Of a stretch of DNA of 64,000 nucleotides, positions 35,101 to 43,922 are shown in pieces; position 1 is the first letter of the stretch; every line of letters begins with the position of its first letter. Origin of the DNA: Ischnura elegans. Taxonomy: Eukaryota; Arthropoda; Insecta; Odonata; Coenagrionidae. The DNA is taken from contig NC_060246.1 of the NCBI RefSeq assembly GCF_921293095.1, positions 15,580,001 to 15,644,000 on the forward strand, given 5' to 3'. The position numbers were made by a program, and so were the translations under genes. Under the pieces are notes generated by a model. The model was not told where the DNA came from. It did not search any database and worked only from the letters and a program-made list of their open reading frames with translations.

Positions 35101-38100
35101 GGATTGGCGAGTCCCAAGACAGCCCTCCCTTGATGGCGGAAGGGGGTGATGATGATGACGGTGACTGTATGCCATCCAAAGATTCTGCTGTCAATGACGC
35201 TGCCAGTGCATTCCCTCTCCTACCGTTTGTTGGTGAGATCCTAATCCCTAAATGAGTGTTGCTCACTTGAAATTGCTCCCATCCCACCTCTCTGTACAGT
35301 TGAGAACTTTCCCAAACTTCTCCTTCCCCTCCAACCACCATTTCATAAGCACAAGTTGCACAAATTAAATATGTAAATACAAATTGACAGAAATAAAGGG
35401 ATAGGAACCCATAACACAGCTTGGACACAGACAACTGTAAAGAGGACAATTGTAATACCCCGAAATTAGATGGTAAAAATGAATGGTGAGTGGGGCTTCA
35501 GCCCAGAACCTTCCAATGTCTGGTCATATGCTCTACCAGTTGTGTAATTAGGATCCTTGGATTAACCATGATTTCCATTGGCTGCCCAAGTATTTTGACA
35601 TATCTGAAAATTGGCAACCTTTGAGTTTCCTTAGGACATGAAGGGATGGCTCAAGTTCATCACTTCCATTTTTATCCCTTTAAGTATTACATCTTATGTC
35701 CCTTTCCTTGAAATGGTTCCTCACTATCACATAGGCAGCCTTAACTTTTCCATGCATAAGGTTGTTCTTTAGGTCCTCTCACACATATCCTTCATCCATG
35801 TGTCTGTAGCCTTCCTCGTTTTATGACATATCTTGTTTCTTTCCTCTAGTAGCTAATTCTATCCTTCCTGTTTTGTTTTTGCTTTTTTGTGATTTCTTCT
35901 TTCTTCGAGGGGACAGTGACTTCCTTTGTGATCCATGGTTTCTAAATGACTTTTCCTCTACCAAAAACTTCTTCATCTGATGACTGTGGTGCATTTCTAA
36001 TTTTTTCCAGCTCTCTTTCACTGACTTGTAGGTCATATCCTCCTATCCTATTTTGTTTCCACAGCTTCTTCATGTGCCTGTTGATGATGAGCCTCCTTCA
36101 ATTTTCCAACCTGCTAAATGTTTTCCACTACATACTTTCTTCAATTTTTTTATAATTTAGTAGGAATTTCGTCATAATTAAGTTGTTGTTACTGTCAATA
36201 TGTGCCCTGGGGTAGCTTTTGCAGTCCTTCACCTGGTTCCTGAATTTTTGTTTCTCTAGAATGTAGTCAATGTGGAATCTTCTTAGGTCTCCATACATTT
36301 CCACATTTATCTTGTTCTTATGGGATTTTTGAATAATATGCTGGCAAACACTAGCCTGTGTTCAGTTCAGAATTTAAGTATCCTTAACCTCTGTCATTTT
36401 GATTATTTTCCAGTCATCATACCGTCTTGACCTTCGCAAACCACAACATTCCAATCACCTAGAATTATAAGTTTTTCATTACCTCTTTTACCAGCTTGAT
36501 TACATCCATTATATCTTGGTAGATGTCCACTACTTCTTTGTCTTCAGATGCATGCATGTAAACCAGCTGCTCCACTACAGTAGCTATGGGTCTAGTCTCT
36601 ACCTTCACCATTACTATCCTTTCTTTAAAAAGTAGGTAGATTTTCACATAGATCCTATCAATCTTTCTAAGCATTGTCCCATTCCGTCATTATCATTTAG
36701 AGACCCTGTCTGTATCATTCGACATCCTCTACCCCTCTATTCTCCTCCTTGAGGCCACTTCATATAGCTGATCCCTATCTATGTACACTGAGGTTCATTC
36801 TTTGCATTTCTACCTTAAAGTTCTCTAGCTATCCGCAGTTACAAAGCAATCTAATGTTCCATGTCCCTATCCTTAAAAATTGGTCACGTTTAACCGATGT
36901 GCCCTCTTTAGCCTCTTCAGATTTTTTTATGAGCAAGCTCTACTGTTAACAAGAAAAAGAAAAAAAAATATTCGCTTTAACCTGCACATTTTACCGTATT
37001 CTAACTGACATGATTTCTGATCTTTCAGGCGATGAAGAAATGGAAGTTTATATGGTTCAAGTTCCAACGGATGGAGGCCCCTTGGGAATCACCTTATCGG
37101 GCACTGAAGATCCTCTTGAGTATGTTACCATATCTGGACTGGTTGAAGGCAAGTATGAAGAGAGTACTGTAATTTCTCCCTAATGAATTTGCAATTTTTT
37201 CTGAGTCAATTGAATGTGATTCAATTTATCTTGAGGGTTGTCCATTAAAATCGTACATATTTAGCTCCTCACCAATCTCATAGAAAAAATCTGTGTAGTA
37301 TAGAAAAAATTTGATAAGATAAAAGATAAAATTTGATATTATGGTGCTAATTCTTAATTCTATTATTGCTTCATAATTTGACTTATTAATGTTGCTTGAC
37401 TGCTTTGATGTGTACAATAGCTCCCAAGAATGACAATAAATCGATCAACTAAAAACATACTCATATAATTAGTTGTAAAAATACAAGCATAAGTATTGAC
37501 CATACTCATGCACTATGTTCTCCAGGAGGGCCTGCGCAGCGCACTGCAACCCTGGGAATAGGAGACCGTCTCTTAGCCGTTGGGGGAGAGTCTTTGATTG
37601 GGAGGCCATTGTCTGAGGCGGTCACCCTTTTGCGAGCTGCCAGTGATCCGGTCATCTTGCATGTTGCTCGACCATTGTCCTTGCGATGTGATCCTCCAAC
37701 AGCGTTGTCTGCAATGGCGAGAGACAACTTGCCAACATCACCAGTGGTTGATGCTGGCCAAAGAAGTAAGCTTCATTCACACAGCTTTTTTGTACAATCT
37801 AAGGATTCAAATTGAGTTGGCAAGATTCTTTTGGAACTTTCTTGTTTTCCATTATCCTCTGTTCAGTGGAAATTTAACAAAAATTGCATGAATCATTGGA
37901 TGTTTTCCCAGCGGATAGTGTGTGTGAATAGCTCTCAGGACTTCCTCTTGGTTGGAAGTCAAAATGCAGCTGGTGTCTTGATGACCAACTCAACCATTGT
38001 CCTCATGGCTGACATTGTCGAGGGAGAATCCAGAAAACAGGAAAAATCATAACCTGCAAGTCTGCCAATCAGGGCCCACCTTTAACAAGGAGGACAAAAA

Positions 38101-41100
38101 TTATGACAGTTTACAAGCAGGTCAAAAATCTCCCTCAAATACTATCAGCTCTAACGATTTTGGCCAAGTTGGTTGTGGAAACTTGGACAGCATTTCAGCC
38201 CCTGACCCAGTGGCTGTCCCGTGAGCTTTGCACACAAAAATAGGATGTTTTTCACTACTTCACAAGGGGAGGCTACAAAAGTTGACTCACCAATTTGAAT
38301 GCCGTATTTTTTATTTGGTGCAGAAGGCAAATAAAAATGGTGATTTGGTAGTTATTAGGTGGAACTCCTCCTTGTTTCATTGTTCTTAATTATTTAAAAT
38401 CAGCCTATCAATTGTTGTGATTCCCCTCTCCCTCCCACCATTTACAGGTGATCAGCCTATTGGTTGAGGTGCTGATCTAAGAGTGCTAAGGTTGTTGGTT
38501 CAAGGTAGAGGAAACTGTCTTTAAAGAGAACTATCGTTAGAACTAGATTTACTTCTTTTGCATTATAAAATACATAAAACTCAATATGAAAATATATGTA
38601 TAAATTATATATAGAGCCAATTATAGAATTTAAAATTATATTAGCAAAAATTTAAGTTGCTCAAAATTTCTTTTTCATAGGGGAAATATATTATTAACTA
38701 TGAACTTTCACTATATATTATTGCTATTCAAGCCAAGCTTACTTGCTTCCTCCTTTTCCTGCAGCTCCTCTCCTTGATCTCCTCTCAGTGGGAGACGAAG
38801 CTTCCCCTGCATCACATGGTGGTGGTGGTGGTTCCGAGTTTGACGAGGGCCTGCCAAATGAGTGCCATGCTGAACCTTCCGTTGAAATCTGCACTTTTCG
38901 CTCCACGAATGGACATCAGTCACCACCACTTGTTGGCAACCATCTGAACCAAAATTCTAGCAGCCAAATTTCTTTGGGCAATGTTAGTGTTACTCTCTAA
39001 ATATAATTCTACTTCCTTTATTAAATCTTTGTCATTGTAATGTTCTGACTTTTCTTTACTGTTTTCTGAAATTTATTTTTTTCTAATTACCATTTTGGTC
39101 CCAATTTTTTGCGATAATAATTGCCAAAGTAATGTCAAATGCCAAATAAAAACACATGAGTGCGGCATGAAACATGTAAAGGAACTGACTTCTCTGAGAA
39201 TGTGAAATTTATATGCCTGAGGGTTAGTCTGAGATGAGCCATATTTTCACCTATCCAAGACAACTTTTGGGTTGAATGAGAACTAAATCCTGTTACCTTG
39301 TTAAGTTTGCTTTTCTCTCGTGCTCACTCAGGTGATGAACCACCCAGTGTCTTACGACTCAGATCAGCAGTCATCGCTCAACCACAGTTCGCTGTCTCGC
39401 TCGATTGGGGAAAGTGCAAGGGGAGGGTCCAACATCCCACAACCATCGAGGACAGAGACTCTGCGTCTTACCCTCTACAAGGATGACATCTATGAAGACT
39501 TTGGTTTCAGTGTATCAGATGGCCTCTATGAGCGAGGGGTGTATGTCAACCGCATTCGCAAGGGTGGGCCTGCAGACATCGGTGCCCTTCTACCATATGA
39601 CCGAATAATACAGGTGAGCTTGAAAGTCATAAAATGTTGGATGAAAGTTGTGTCTCATTTATGAATTGGATAGGTTTCTGAAATTTTTCTGAAGCCAGAT
39701 TTTTCATTATATTCTGGGATTCTAGCTTGAATAGTACATAAAAAAGGCTGTATAGTGACTACTGGGACGGTTAGGAGTTTCACAATCACTCAGAAATTTT
39801 TGGGAAAATAACTTCCTAAATGAATCACTACCACCCTCATCTATGATGATTAAATATTCATGATGGACCGAGTGTAAGCTGCAGTAAACAAAGTTTTTTA
39901 ATCACTGTCATTATGAGTACATCCAGACACCCTCTAATATCCTCCTCCTCATAAAAATTTAGGCCTTGCTCATTAATGATACAGTTGAGTGTGCCCTACC
40001 AGCCTCACCCATTGTTTCCAAGTTATGCACCTTAGCCCTTCTTGTAAATAGTAAAGCCAACTTATGTTTGTATCGCAACATCTTGAATTTAAAAATATGT
40101 AGCATCTGCTTAATAATTGTAACATTTGATGCGTTTGAAGATTGATTGGCTAAGCATCCAGCTAAAAAAATGTGATTGATATTCTGACAAGTGAAGTTAT
40201 ATGCAGACAGTAATCCAGCTGGTTATACCTAGGAATTTTGAGTTAAGAAATAACTCCTTTACCTTAAATTTCAAAATAGACCTTCAAAGTATGTATGTAT
40301 GTACTGGGAATCATCTTAGGTTTACCCTCTTTTAATCCTATCAGTGCCTCCTGCTTTAAATTGGTTTACCCAAAGAATACCAGAGATCAGGTTGTTTTGC
40401 AATAGGATATATAGAATATGTTGAAGCTACATTTTCACTTCTTATGCTTATGTTATAAAATAAATTCTTCTCTGTAATTATCTCTTCTGTACAACTTGGA
40501 AACAATATTTATTAGGGATGTGCGAGTAGTACTTTTAGATCTCGAGTCGAGTTGAAAACTTCTCACGAGTATCAAGTCGAGTCGAGAATCATAATTTCTG
40601 GACCAGGCAATACAACAACACACGCACCAACATATTCTCATTTTCCAATCCCCCTAGTGAATTTTTCATTCTGAATACCAAGGCTGATGTAAAGAGGAAA
40701 ATAATGAGGAACGTTGATGGTAATTGTGTGAGAATCAGGAGATGGTTGGAATAATGCATGTTAAACAGTTCCATAAATTCCACAATTGAAATGGATTTAC
40801 CTCTAGTAATATGTCTGCAACTTAATTATTCTATGTATTCAACCTGCTTGGAAGAGCCCTAGTATAGGTATTTCTACAGTTGTAATAAAGATTTTATACA
40901 TAAATGAATTTTCTTGACAAAATTGTAAGATTTGTGGACCTAATTAATTTTTGGTTAAAATTATATCAACGATTTTTTGGATCTTGTAATGAAATTTAGG
41001 TGGACAAGGCGAACGAACAAACACCAACCCACTTCACCCAACCAAACCGACCTTCAGGTTGAACCACTGAGTATATGATCACGAGGGTTACATACCCACT

Positions 41101-41497
41101 CATATCATATTGTTTCACAGTTTTGAATTTCAACCACAATTCTTGGATTTACAGAGAACACTTCTTTTTATGATCAGAGTGCTTCATTTTGGACTCCTTT
41201 TATGTTACATTCCATTTTGAGGACAAGGGTGGTGATGGACGTTGAAATTATGAACTAAGGTCATTCCTTATTTTTTGTTGCTCTTTCTACTTTTTTAGAA
41301 AACATGGTGATATATAAAAATCTGAATTTATTTGGTGCCCACTATATTGTATTTGAAATGCATTGATTATGGATTTTCTGTCTATTGTTACACAGGTAAA
41401 TGACACCATGACGTACGCGTTTGACTGCTGTTTGACAGTGCCTCTTATTGCTTCAGCTGGTGATAAAATAGACTTGACTATAGTGAGATCCTTGTAG
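23019..41497 (+). CDS. GRIP: Glutamate receptor-interacting protein (GRIP), multi-PDZ scaffold
   Basis: GRIP proteins are cytoplasmic scaffolds with up to seven PDZ domains that anchor receptors and cargo at synapses and muscle membranes. Recognised exons: 23036(or 23019)-23117, 23726-23888, 24761-24914, 27633-27868, 28825-29027, 30597-30797, 32311-32452, 34996-35232, 37029-37148, 37526-37765, 38765-38982, 39332-39613 and 41396-41497. They give PDZ2 (GSLGITLCGG ... AGDRLLAVDGHS), PDZ3 (EELGLSLAM ... HPGDVLLSIGE), PDZ6 (GGPLGITLSGTEDPLE ... IGDRLLAVGGES) and PDZ7 (YKDDIYEDFGFSVSDG ... FDCCLTVPLIASAGDK), with low-complexity Ser/Gly linkers and a C-terminus TIVRSL. The match to vertebrate GRIP1/2 is close in PDZ2, 6 and 7. 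PDZ4 and most of PDZ5 were not found, and no PDZ1 was seen upstream. The start may be ATG 23048 or lie further 5'. Confidence 0.93.
23726..23888 (+). CDS. GRIP: GRIP exon, N-terminal half of PDZ2
   Basis: The acceptor is tttgcag and the donor gtgagt. It encodes DPGIQISKRLIQVAVKRDTD and GSLGITLCGG with SRPLIISHVRPNGPVHR, matching human SRPVVITCVRPGGPADR. Confidence 0.93.
24761..24914 (+). CDS. GRIP: GRIP exon, C-terminal half of PDZ2
   Basis: The exon follows acttttgcag and completes Arg, then VGSIRAGDRLLAVDGHSTEH and LAEAQTLLSRHNHC. The 3' end is less sure: gtagga at 24915 keeps phase 0 with the next exon, while a stronger-looking gtgaga at 24904 would break it. The chosen end adds a Cys-rich stretch (CVCWERDDLECSGETT) not present in vertebrate PDZ2. 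Confidence 0.8.
25018..25596 (+). mobile_element. Penelope-like element, 3' terminal part
   Basis: The reading frame RVKEHQACQRNKKTTSQFAI, HLLDNNHQSDFVFEV and DALEQMEILQHVRSNDNIVN matches the GIY-YIG endonuclease C-terminus of Penelope-like retroelements (xxFAxHLxxxxH ... LExxEIxxH). It is followed by a Pro/Ser-rich tail and a 3' end with gatgatgacgtctaacgttg and gtgaataaat, typical of the class. It is 5'-truncated. The 14-bp aatggtatcttctc flanks it (25004-25017 and 25597-25610), with a third copy at 24986-24999. It inserted about 100 bases after a GRIP exon. Confidence 0.8.
26566..26737. mobile_element. Small hAT-type MITE (172 bp)
   Basis: The left end cagtggtggatacag pairs with the right end ctggatccatccagtgctg as imperfect inverted repeats. 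Flanks gagaggtc (26558-26565) and gtgaggtc (26738-26745) agree at 7 of 8 bases, the target size of hAT elements. C-rich runs fill the interior. It lies in a GRIP intron. Confidence 0.6.
27633..27868 (+). CDS. GRIP: GRIP exon, PDZ2 end and N-terminal half of PDZ3
   Basis: After gctgtag the frame gives CCTLLVIEYDVVVRQGL and GPFLVELQMDHPGEELGLSL then VEAVRPASIAER. Human has ALLIEYDVSVMDSV and KIKSASIADR at the same points. The donor is gtttgt, phase 2. Confidence 0.9.
28825..29027 (+). CDS. GRIP: GRIP exon, C-terminal half of PDZ3
   Basis: The acceptor is ttcttgcag. The exon reads (R)CGALHPGDVLLSIGEVCYRG and WVLHMEVLPLSQMDQR, matching human DRCGALHVGDHILSIDG and KLEILPHHQTR. The carboxylate-binding helix region is Gly/Arg-rich and diverged. 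Donor gtgggg in phase 1. Confidence 0.88.
29127..29345 (+). repeat. Decayed Tigger-like left-end sequence
   Basis: The words atagtaaaactttgatttca, cttgattttacgcag and cttgattttatgcag repeat in the manner of the left end of the 3374-6658 Tigger element. No matching right terminus was found, so it is a diverged fragment. Confidence 0.45.
29930..30390. repeat. Dispersed repeat, copy 2 (inverted to 17829-18430)
   Basis: Reverse-complement blocks of the first copy occur in order: gtcgttttgttagtaaaagt with tggtggtcatctacttccac, ctttggtccaaacctagatc, agctgtgaagttctcac and gtctcccaatcaccccagac. It lies in a GRIP intron. Confidence 0.7.
30597..30797 (+). CDS. GRIP: GRIP linker exon (after PDZ3)
   Basis: The exon sits between ctctttgcag and gtacct, 201 nt. 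In phase 1 it encodes a Gly/Ser/Arg-rich linker, GSTGSSSNSSSLVWAVES, whose LVWAVES recalls LTWDSWAS in the vertebrate PDZ3-PDZ4 linker. The phase-0 frame is also open, so the frame rests on joining to the PDZ3 exon. Confidence 0.7.
30951..31200. repeat. Possible decayed hAT-like repeat
   Basis: It begins cagtggcgcagtgagggg and ends around cacttgcgcc, with C- and G-runs inside, the look of short hAT MITEs. The ends are too diverged to prove inverted repeats or a target duplication. Confidence 0.35.
32311..32452 (+). CDS. GRIP: GRIP linker exon (before PDZ4 position)
   Basis: The exon lies between aatttttcag and gtatgg. Two frames are open. The phase-0 frame (SLKNFSKRLMTGHLSSARAL, then RSEVHLYGPAMS) resembles the vertebrate stretch ahead of PDZ4 and joins in phase with the exon at 34996. 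The phase-1 frame joins with the upstream exon instead. A small exon between 30797 and 32311 could reconcile them. Confidence 0.6.
33190..33900. repeat. GC-rich repeat with internal inverted arms
   Basis: In an AT-rich intron this block is rich in gccgc words. Arms 33714-33759 (gaggccgcttttaaatgaaa ... ggccgccgttcacg) and 33815-33858 (cgtgaacggtggccggcac ... gtctgaaagcggtc) are imperfect inverted copies. Further ctttcaaacgagc and ctttcagacaagcc words repeat. It is probably a composite of DNA-transposon fragments. Family unknown. Confidence 0.55.
34996..35232 (+). CDS. GRIP: GRIP exon, PDZ end and acidic linker
   Basis: The acceptor is cttgccag and the donor gtgaga, phase 1 at both ends. VLQICIYDYSLMVERGGGES has the form of the last PDZ strand and following linker in GRIP (compare LEIEFDVAESVIPSSG after PDZ4 or KLKIRKDEDNSDEQES after PDZ5). 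An acidic linker GGDDDDGDCMPSKDSAVND follows. Confidence 0.8.
35470..35565 (-). mobile_element. tRNA-derived SINE head (relic)
   Basis: On the minus strand cacaactggtagagcatatg then ggttctgggctgaagcccc give A- and B-box-like motifs at tRNA spacing. Boundaries and tail are unclear, partly because a LINE relic adjoins. Confidence 0.45.
35570..36900 (-). mobile_element. LINE relic, endonuclease part (GRIP intron)
   Basis: On the minus strand the start of an EEP endonuclease can be read (RIGTWNIRLL, then LENFKVEMQRM), followed by VKVETRPIATVVEQLVYMHA, SEDKEVVDIYQDIMDVI and IILGDWN-like words. It is the same family as 1710-3240. Frames are broken and only the 5' part of the coding region is present. 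Confidence 0.75.
37029..37148 (+). CDS. GRIP: GRIP exon, N-terminal half of PDZ6
   Basis: The exon follows atctttcag and reads (G)DEEMEVYMVQVPTDGGPLG, ITLSGTEDPLEYVTISGLVE, matching human [22 protein letters not shown]. It ends at a non-canonical GC donor: gaag|gcaagt. Confidence 0.93.
37526..37765 (+). CDS. GRIP: GRIP exon, C-terminal half of PDZ6
   Basis: After gttctccag it completes Gly and reads GPAQRTATLGIGDRLLAVGG, ESLIGRPLSEAVTLLRAASD, matching human [20 protein letters not shown] and SLKGKPLSEAIHLLQ. Donor gtaagc, phase 1. Confidence 0.94.
38450..38525 (+). mobile_element. tRNA-like SINE head (weak)
   Basis: The words ttggttgaggtgctgatc and ttggttcaaggtagagg sit at A-box/B-box spacing. 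Only the head is recognisable. Confidence 0.35.
38765..38982 (+). CDS. GRIP: GRIP linker exon (PDZ6-PDZ7)
   Basis: The acceptor is ttcctgcag. The exon reads (T)PLLDLLSVGDEASPASHGG and continues to NQNSSSQISLGN, then gttagt as donor in phase 0, which joins cleanly to the next exon. The linker is Ser/Gly/Asn-rich. Confidence 0.85.
39332..39613 (+). CDS. GRIP: GRIP exon, start and core of PDZ7
   Basis: After ctcactcag: VMNHPVSYDSDQQSSLNHSS, then TLRLTLYKDDIYEDFGFSVS, DGLYERGVYVNRIRKGGPAD and LLPYDRIIQ. Human has [20 protein letters not shown] and [20 protein letters not shown] at these points. Donor gtgagc, phase 0. Confidence 0.95.
41396..41497 (+). CDS. GRIP: GRIP terminal exon, end of PDZ7
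   Basis: After gttacacag: VNDTMTYAFDCCLTVPLIAS, AGDKIDLTIVRSL, stop tag. Human: [20 protein letters not shown]. Confidence 0.95.
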   Translation, partial: VNDTMTYAFDCCLTVPLIASAGDKIDLTIVRSL

Positions 41498-41613
41498 CCA
41501 TACTGTGCTTGTTTGTGTGTGTTCTCATTGTTACCTATGGCTCCTTTTTCCTTCCCTAATTCTAGTTTTAAGGGTTTACATCTTGTGGAAATTATCTTGA
41601 GTGAGTGACGTGC

Positions 41614-41619
41614 AATAAA
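41614..41619 (+). terminator. GRIP polyadenylation signal (candidate)
   Basis: An aataaa hexamer lies 117 bases after the GRIP stop codon. Confidence 0.5.
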
Positions 41620-43466
41620 TTTAATGTTTTGCTAATTATTTTGCATCATCATTTTGTGAGGAAAGTGTATTTGGGAGTTACGTATCAATTAGTTAACTAT
41701 AAATGTATCATGGAACATTTCTCCTTTCAATCTCTCCAACCCTTCCGACCCTCTGCATAAGACCAGGAGAGGGCAAGTTGGAGTTAAATGAGCATATAAA
41801 CTAAGCATAAATCTGTGAGAAGTGATACCCTTGCCTACCTAGAAAGTGCATCTATTGGCAAGGAAAGTCGCCATTCACCTAAGAGTTTGGTGGAATAACA
41901 TTTTCTCCCATAGGAAAACTTAAAGTTTTCAGTCCAAATGTTGTTCATCTCTTGATATTGTAAGCTTGGGACACAGTTGTTCCTTAGAGGTGATAATTAA
42001 CCAGCAGGAGTTCTTAAATTAGCCAATTCAAGTTGGGGAGTGCACAATTCATAAGTGCAACATGGTATGATGGTATGCTGCCCAATTCCAAGTGAAAAAT
42101 ATTCCACAGAATCAGACATCGATCAAAAATGTCAGTCAAGTAATTTAAGTGTTGTGAAGCAATTCCAAGTGTAATACATATTCTTCTGGATTGGACATCA
42201 ATCAAAGATTTCTGTTTAGTAATTTAAGTTACGCTTTAAGCGATGCTTAAATTACTAGACTGGTTGTTCTCAAATTTAACAGTTATAGTAGTTGAAAGTG
42301 CCTAGCATTTTATTCACAAGAGTTAATTTCAGTCTGCAAAAATGGCCACCACATCATGTAGTGGAAAGAAGATTCCTGCAGTCACTTGTTTTTGAGATCG
42401 CACACCTTGCTCTGGAAATAATCGAAATCGAGCTTGGAGATTATTGAATGCTTGAGGGCCCATTGGCCCAAGAAAATAATGTGCATTAAATGAATTCCAA
42501 GTTTTTTCATAAAAACCAAAAGGCAAGGTAAGCTTAATGTTAAGTTTTCTTGGATATTAAACTATTACTTTTACCGCTTCTTTTTTACATAGCGCAACCT
42601 GGTTTCGATGAATTATCACCATCTTCAGGTACAATTTATGATCTAATAGTAATAGTGTAATATCCAAGAAAACTTATAATGGAATATCACAACGTTAATA
42701 GTGAATTAGTAAAGCTCAATATTCCTCAATAATTTTCACAAGGGGCAAGTTTCATTTTCATGCTTTCTAGGAAAGACTGAATGCGTCAATTCTATCAGAT
42801 TTTGATATTTCAAGGTATTTGTCCATATAGGAAGAGGGAATTCCCTTGGGTTGGAGTGCCTTGCATTACTCCTCGTATCCTCAGATCAGAATTTCTGACC
42901 GACAGAGAAAAATAGTACAAGAAATGCCTGATAGCAAAAATATGCATGAAACCTCATGAAAAGTTTTCTCCAATACTGAGGTTGAAGTTTCTCCTTTAAA
43001 AATATACGGCCATGGGTACACTTCAGCAACTACACATGTGAGATATGTTTTCAATTCACATGAACCTTTTGATCATCCTGAGAAAAATGCAACCCACACA
43101 TCACCTCTGTATATAGAATCGCCTAACAACAAAGCTACCAACTTCATGGTCCCATTTTGTTTTGTGGAGGCTCTACAGTGGAATTAAATTTTTCTCCAAC
43201 ACTACAGCCAATAAATGAGTGGGAGGATTATTTTAAAAATCATAATCATGTTTGCCAGGTAACTTAAGCACCCACAACACACAAGGACTTCCAAACACTG
43301 ATTCGCAAACTGAAGAGCTTTTGGGTCCCATAATTGAAAAACAGCACAGTAACTTGCATGGAATTGATAATAATTATGCTCCATGTACAATACAGAATTT
43401 AAAATCCAAAGTATTATCATCTAATAATAAATCTTAAAGACAAAAGAAAAAAAATCAACAGAATAA
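41620..43466. other. Convergent intergenic region between GRIP and SPP
   Basis: No conserved exon was seen. It contains a two-unit tandem repeat (42083-42240) and a few short open frames, such as 42329-42526 on minus, without family motifs. Confidence 0.5.
42083..42240. repeat. Two-unit imperfect tandem repeat, about 80 bp each
   Basis: Units begin caattccaagtg at 42083 and 42160 and both end with agtaatttaagt. The right unit runs into a small hairpin (agtaatttaag ... cttaaattact). Confidence 0.65.
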
Positions 43467-43467
43467 T

Positions 43468-43473
43468 TTTATT
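43468..43473 (-). terminator. SPP polyadenylation signal (candidate)
   Basis: AATAAA on the minus strand about 380 bases past the SPP stop codon. Confidence 0.4.
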
Positions 43474-43849
43474 GTATTGTAAAATATAAAAAAAGTTAAA
43501 ATAATGACACAAAAGAAAAGTCTGGGCACAATAAAAAAATTAAATGCACATAACCCTGTTAAAGTCACACGTAATACTCAAAACAGTTTGATGAAGAGAG
43601 TGGAGAAGAGTGAATATAACAACACTTGATGCCTTTTTTGGCATGAGGATGGTAATTTTCGGTGGAGAAAAAAAATTGAATAAGGCAAATGTTGAAAATG
43701 TGTCACTGTCGGCAGATGACTGACTGGGCCTAATCACCAGGGGGAAAGAAGTCTGTGCGCACGTGTGAAGGGGAGGGAATGCTGCAATGTTGGCCGCATA
43801 TGAGTCTGTTTCCTTTAATTTACATTAATGTAGCATTTAGTCCCAACAC

Positions 43850-43922
43850 TCATTCATCCTTCTTGCTTTTGGAATTACTCTCAGCGGGCACTTCCTCCTC
43901 TTCTGTTGGATGGTCTTCATAC
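43850..43922 (-). CDS. Spp: SPP exon 8, cytosolic tail
   Basis: (Q)YEDHPTEEEEVPAESNSKS then KKDE and stop. Acidic stretch then a KKxx-type ER retrieval signal. Confidence 0.93.

Noticed and set aside
35021-35449. 142-codon minus-strand open frame
   Set aside because: It is antisense to a GRIP exon (34996-35232) whose plus-strand frame joins in phase to PDZ6; Ser/Pro-rich translation reflects the complement of that exon.
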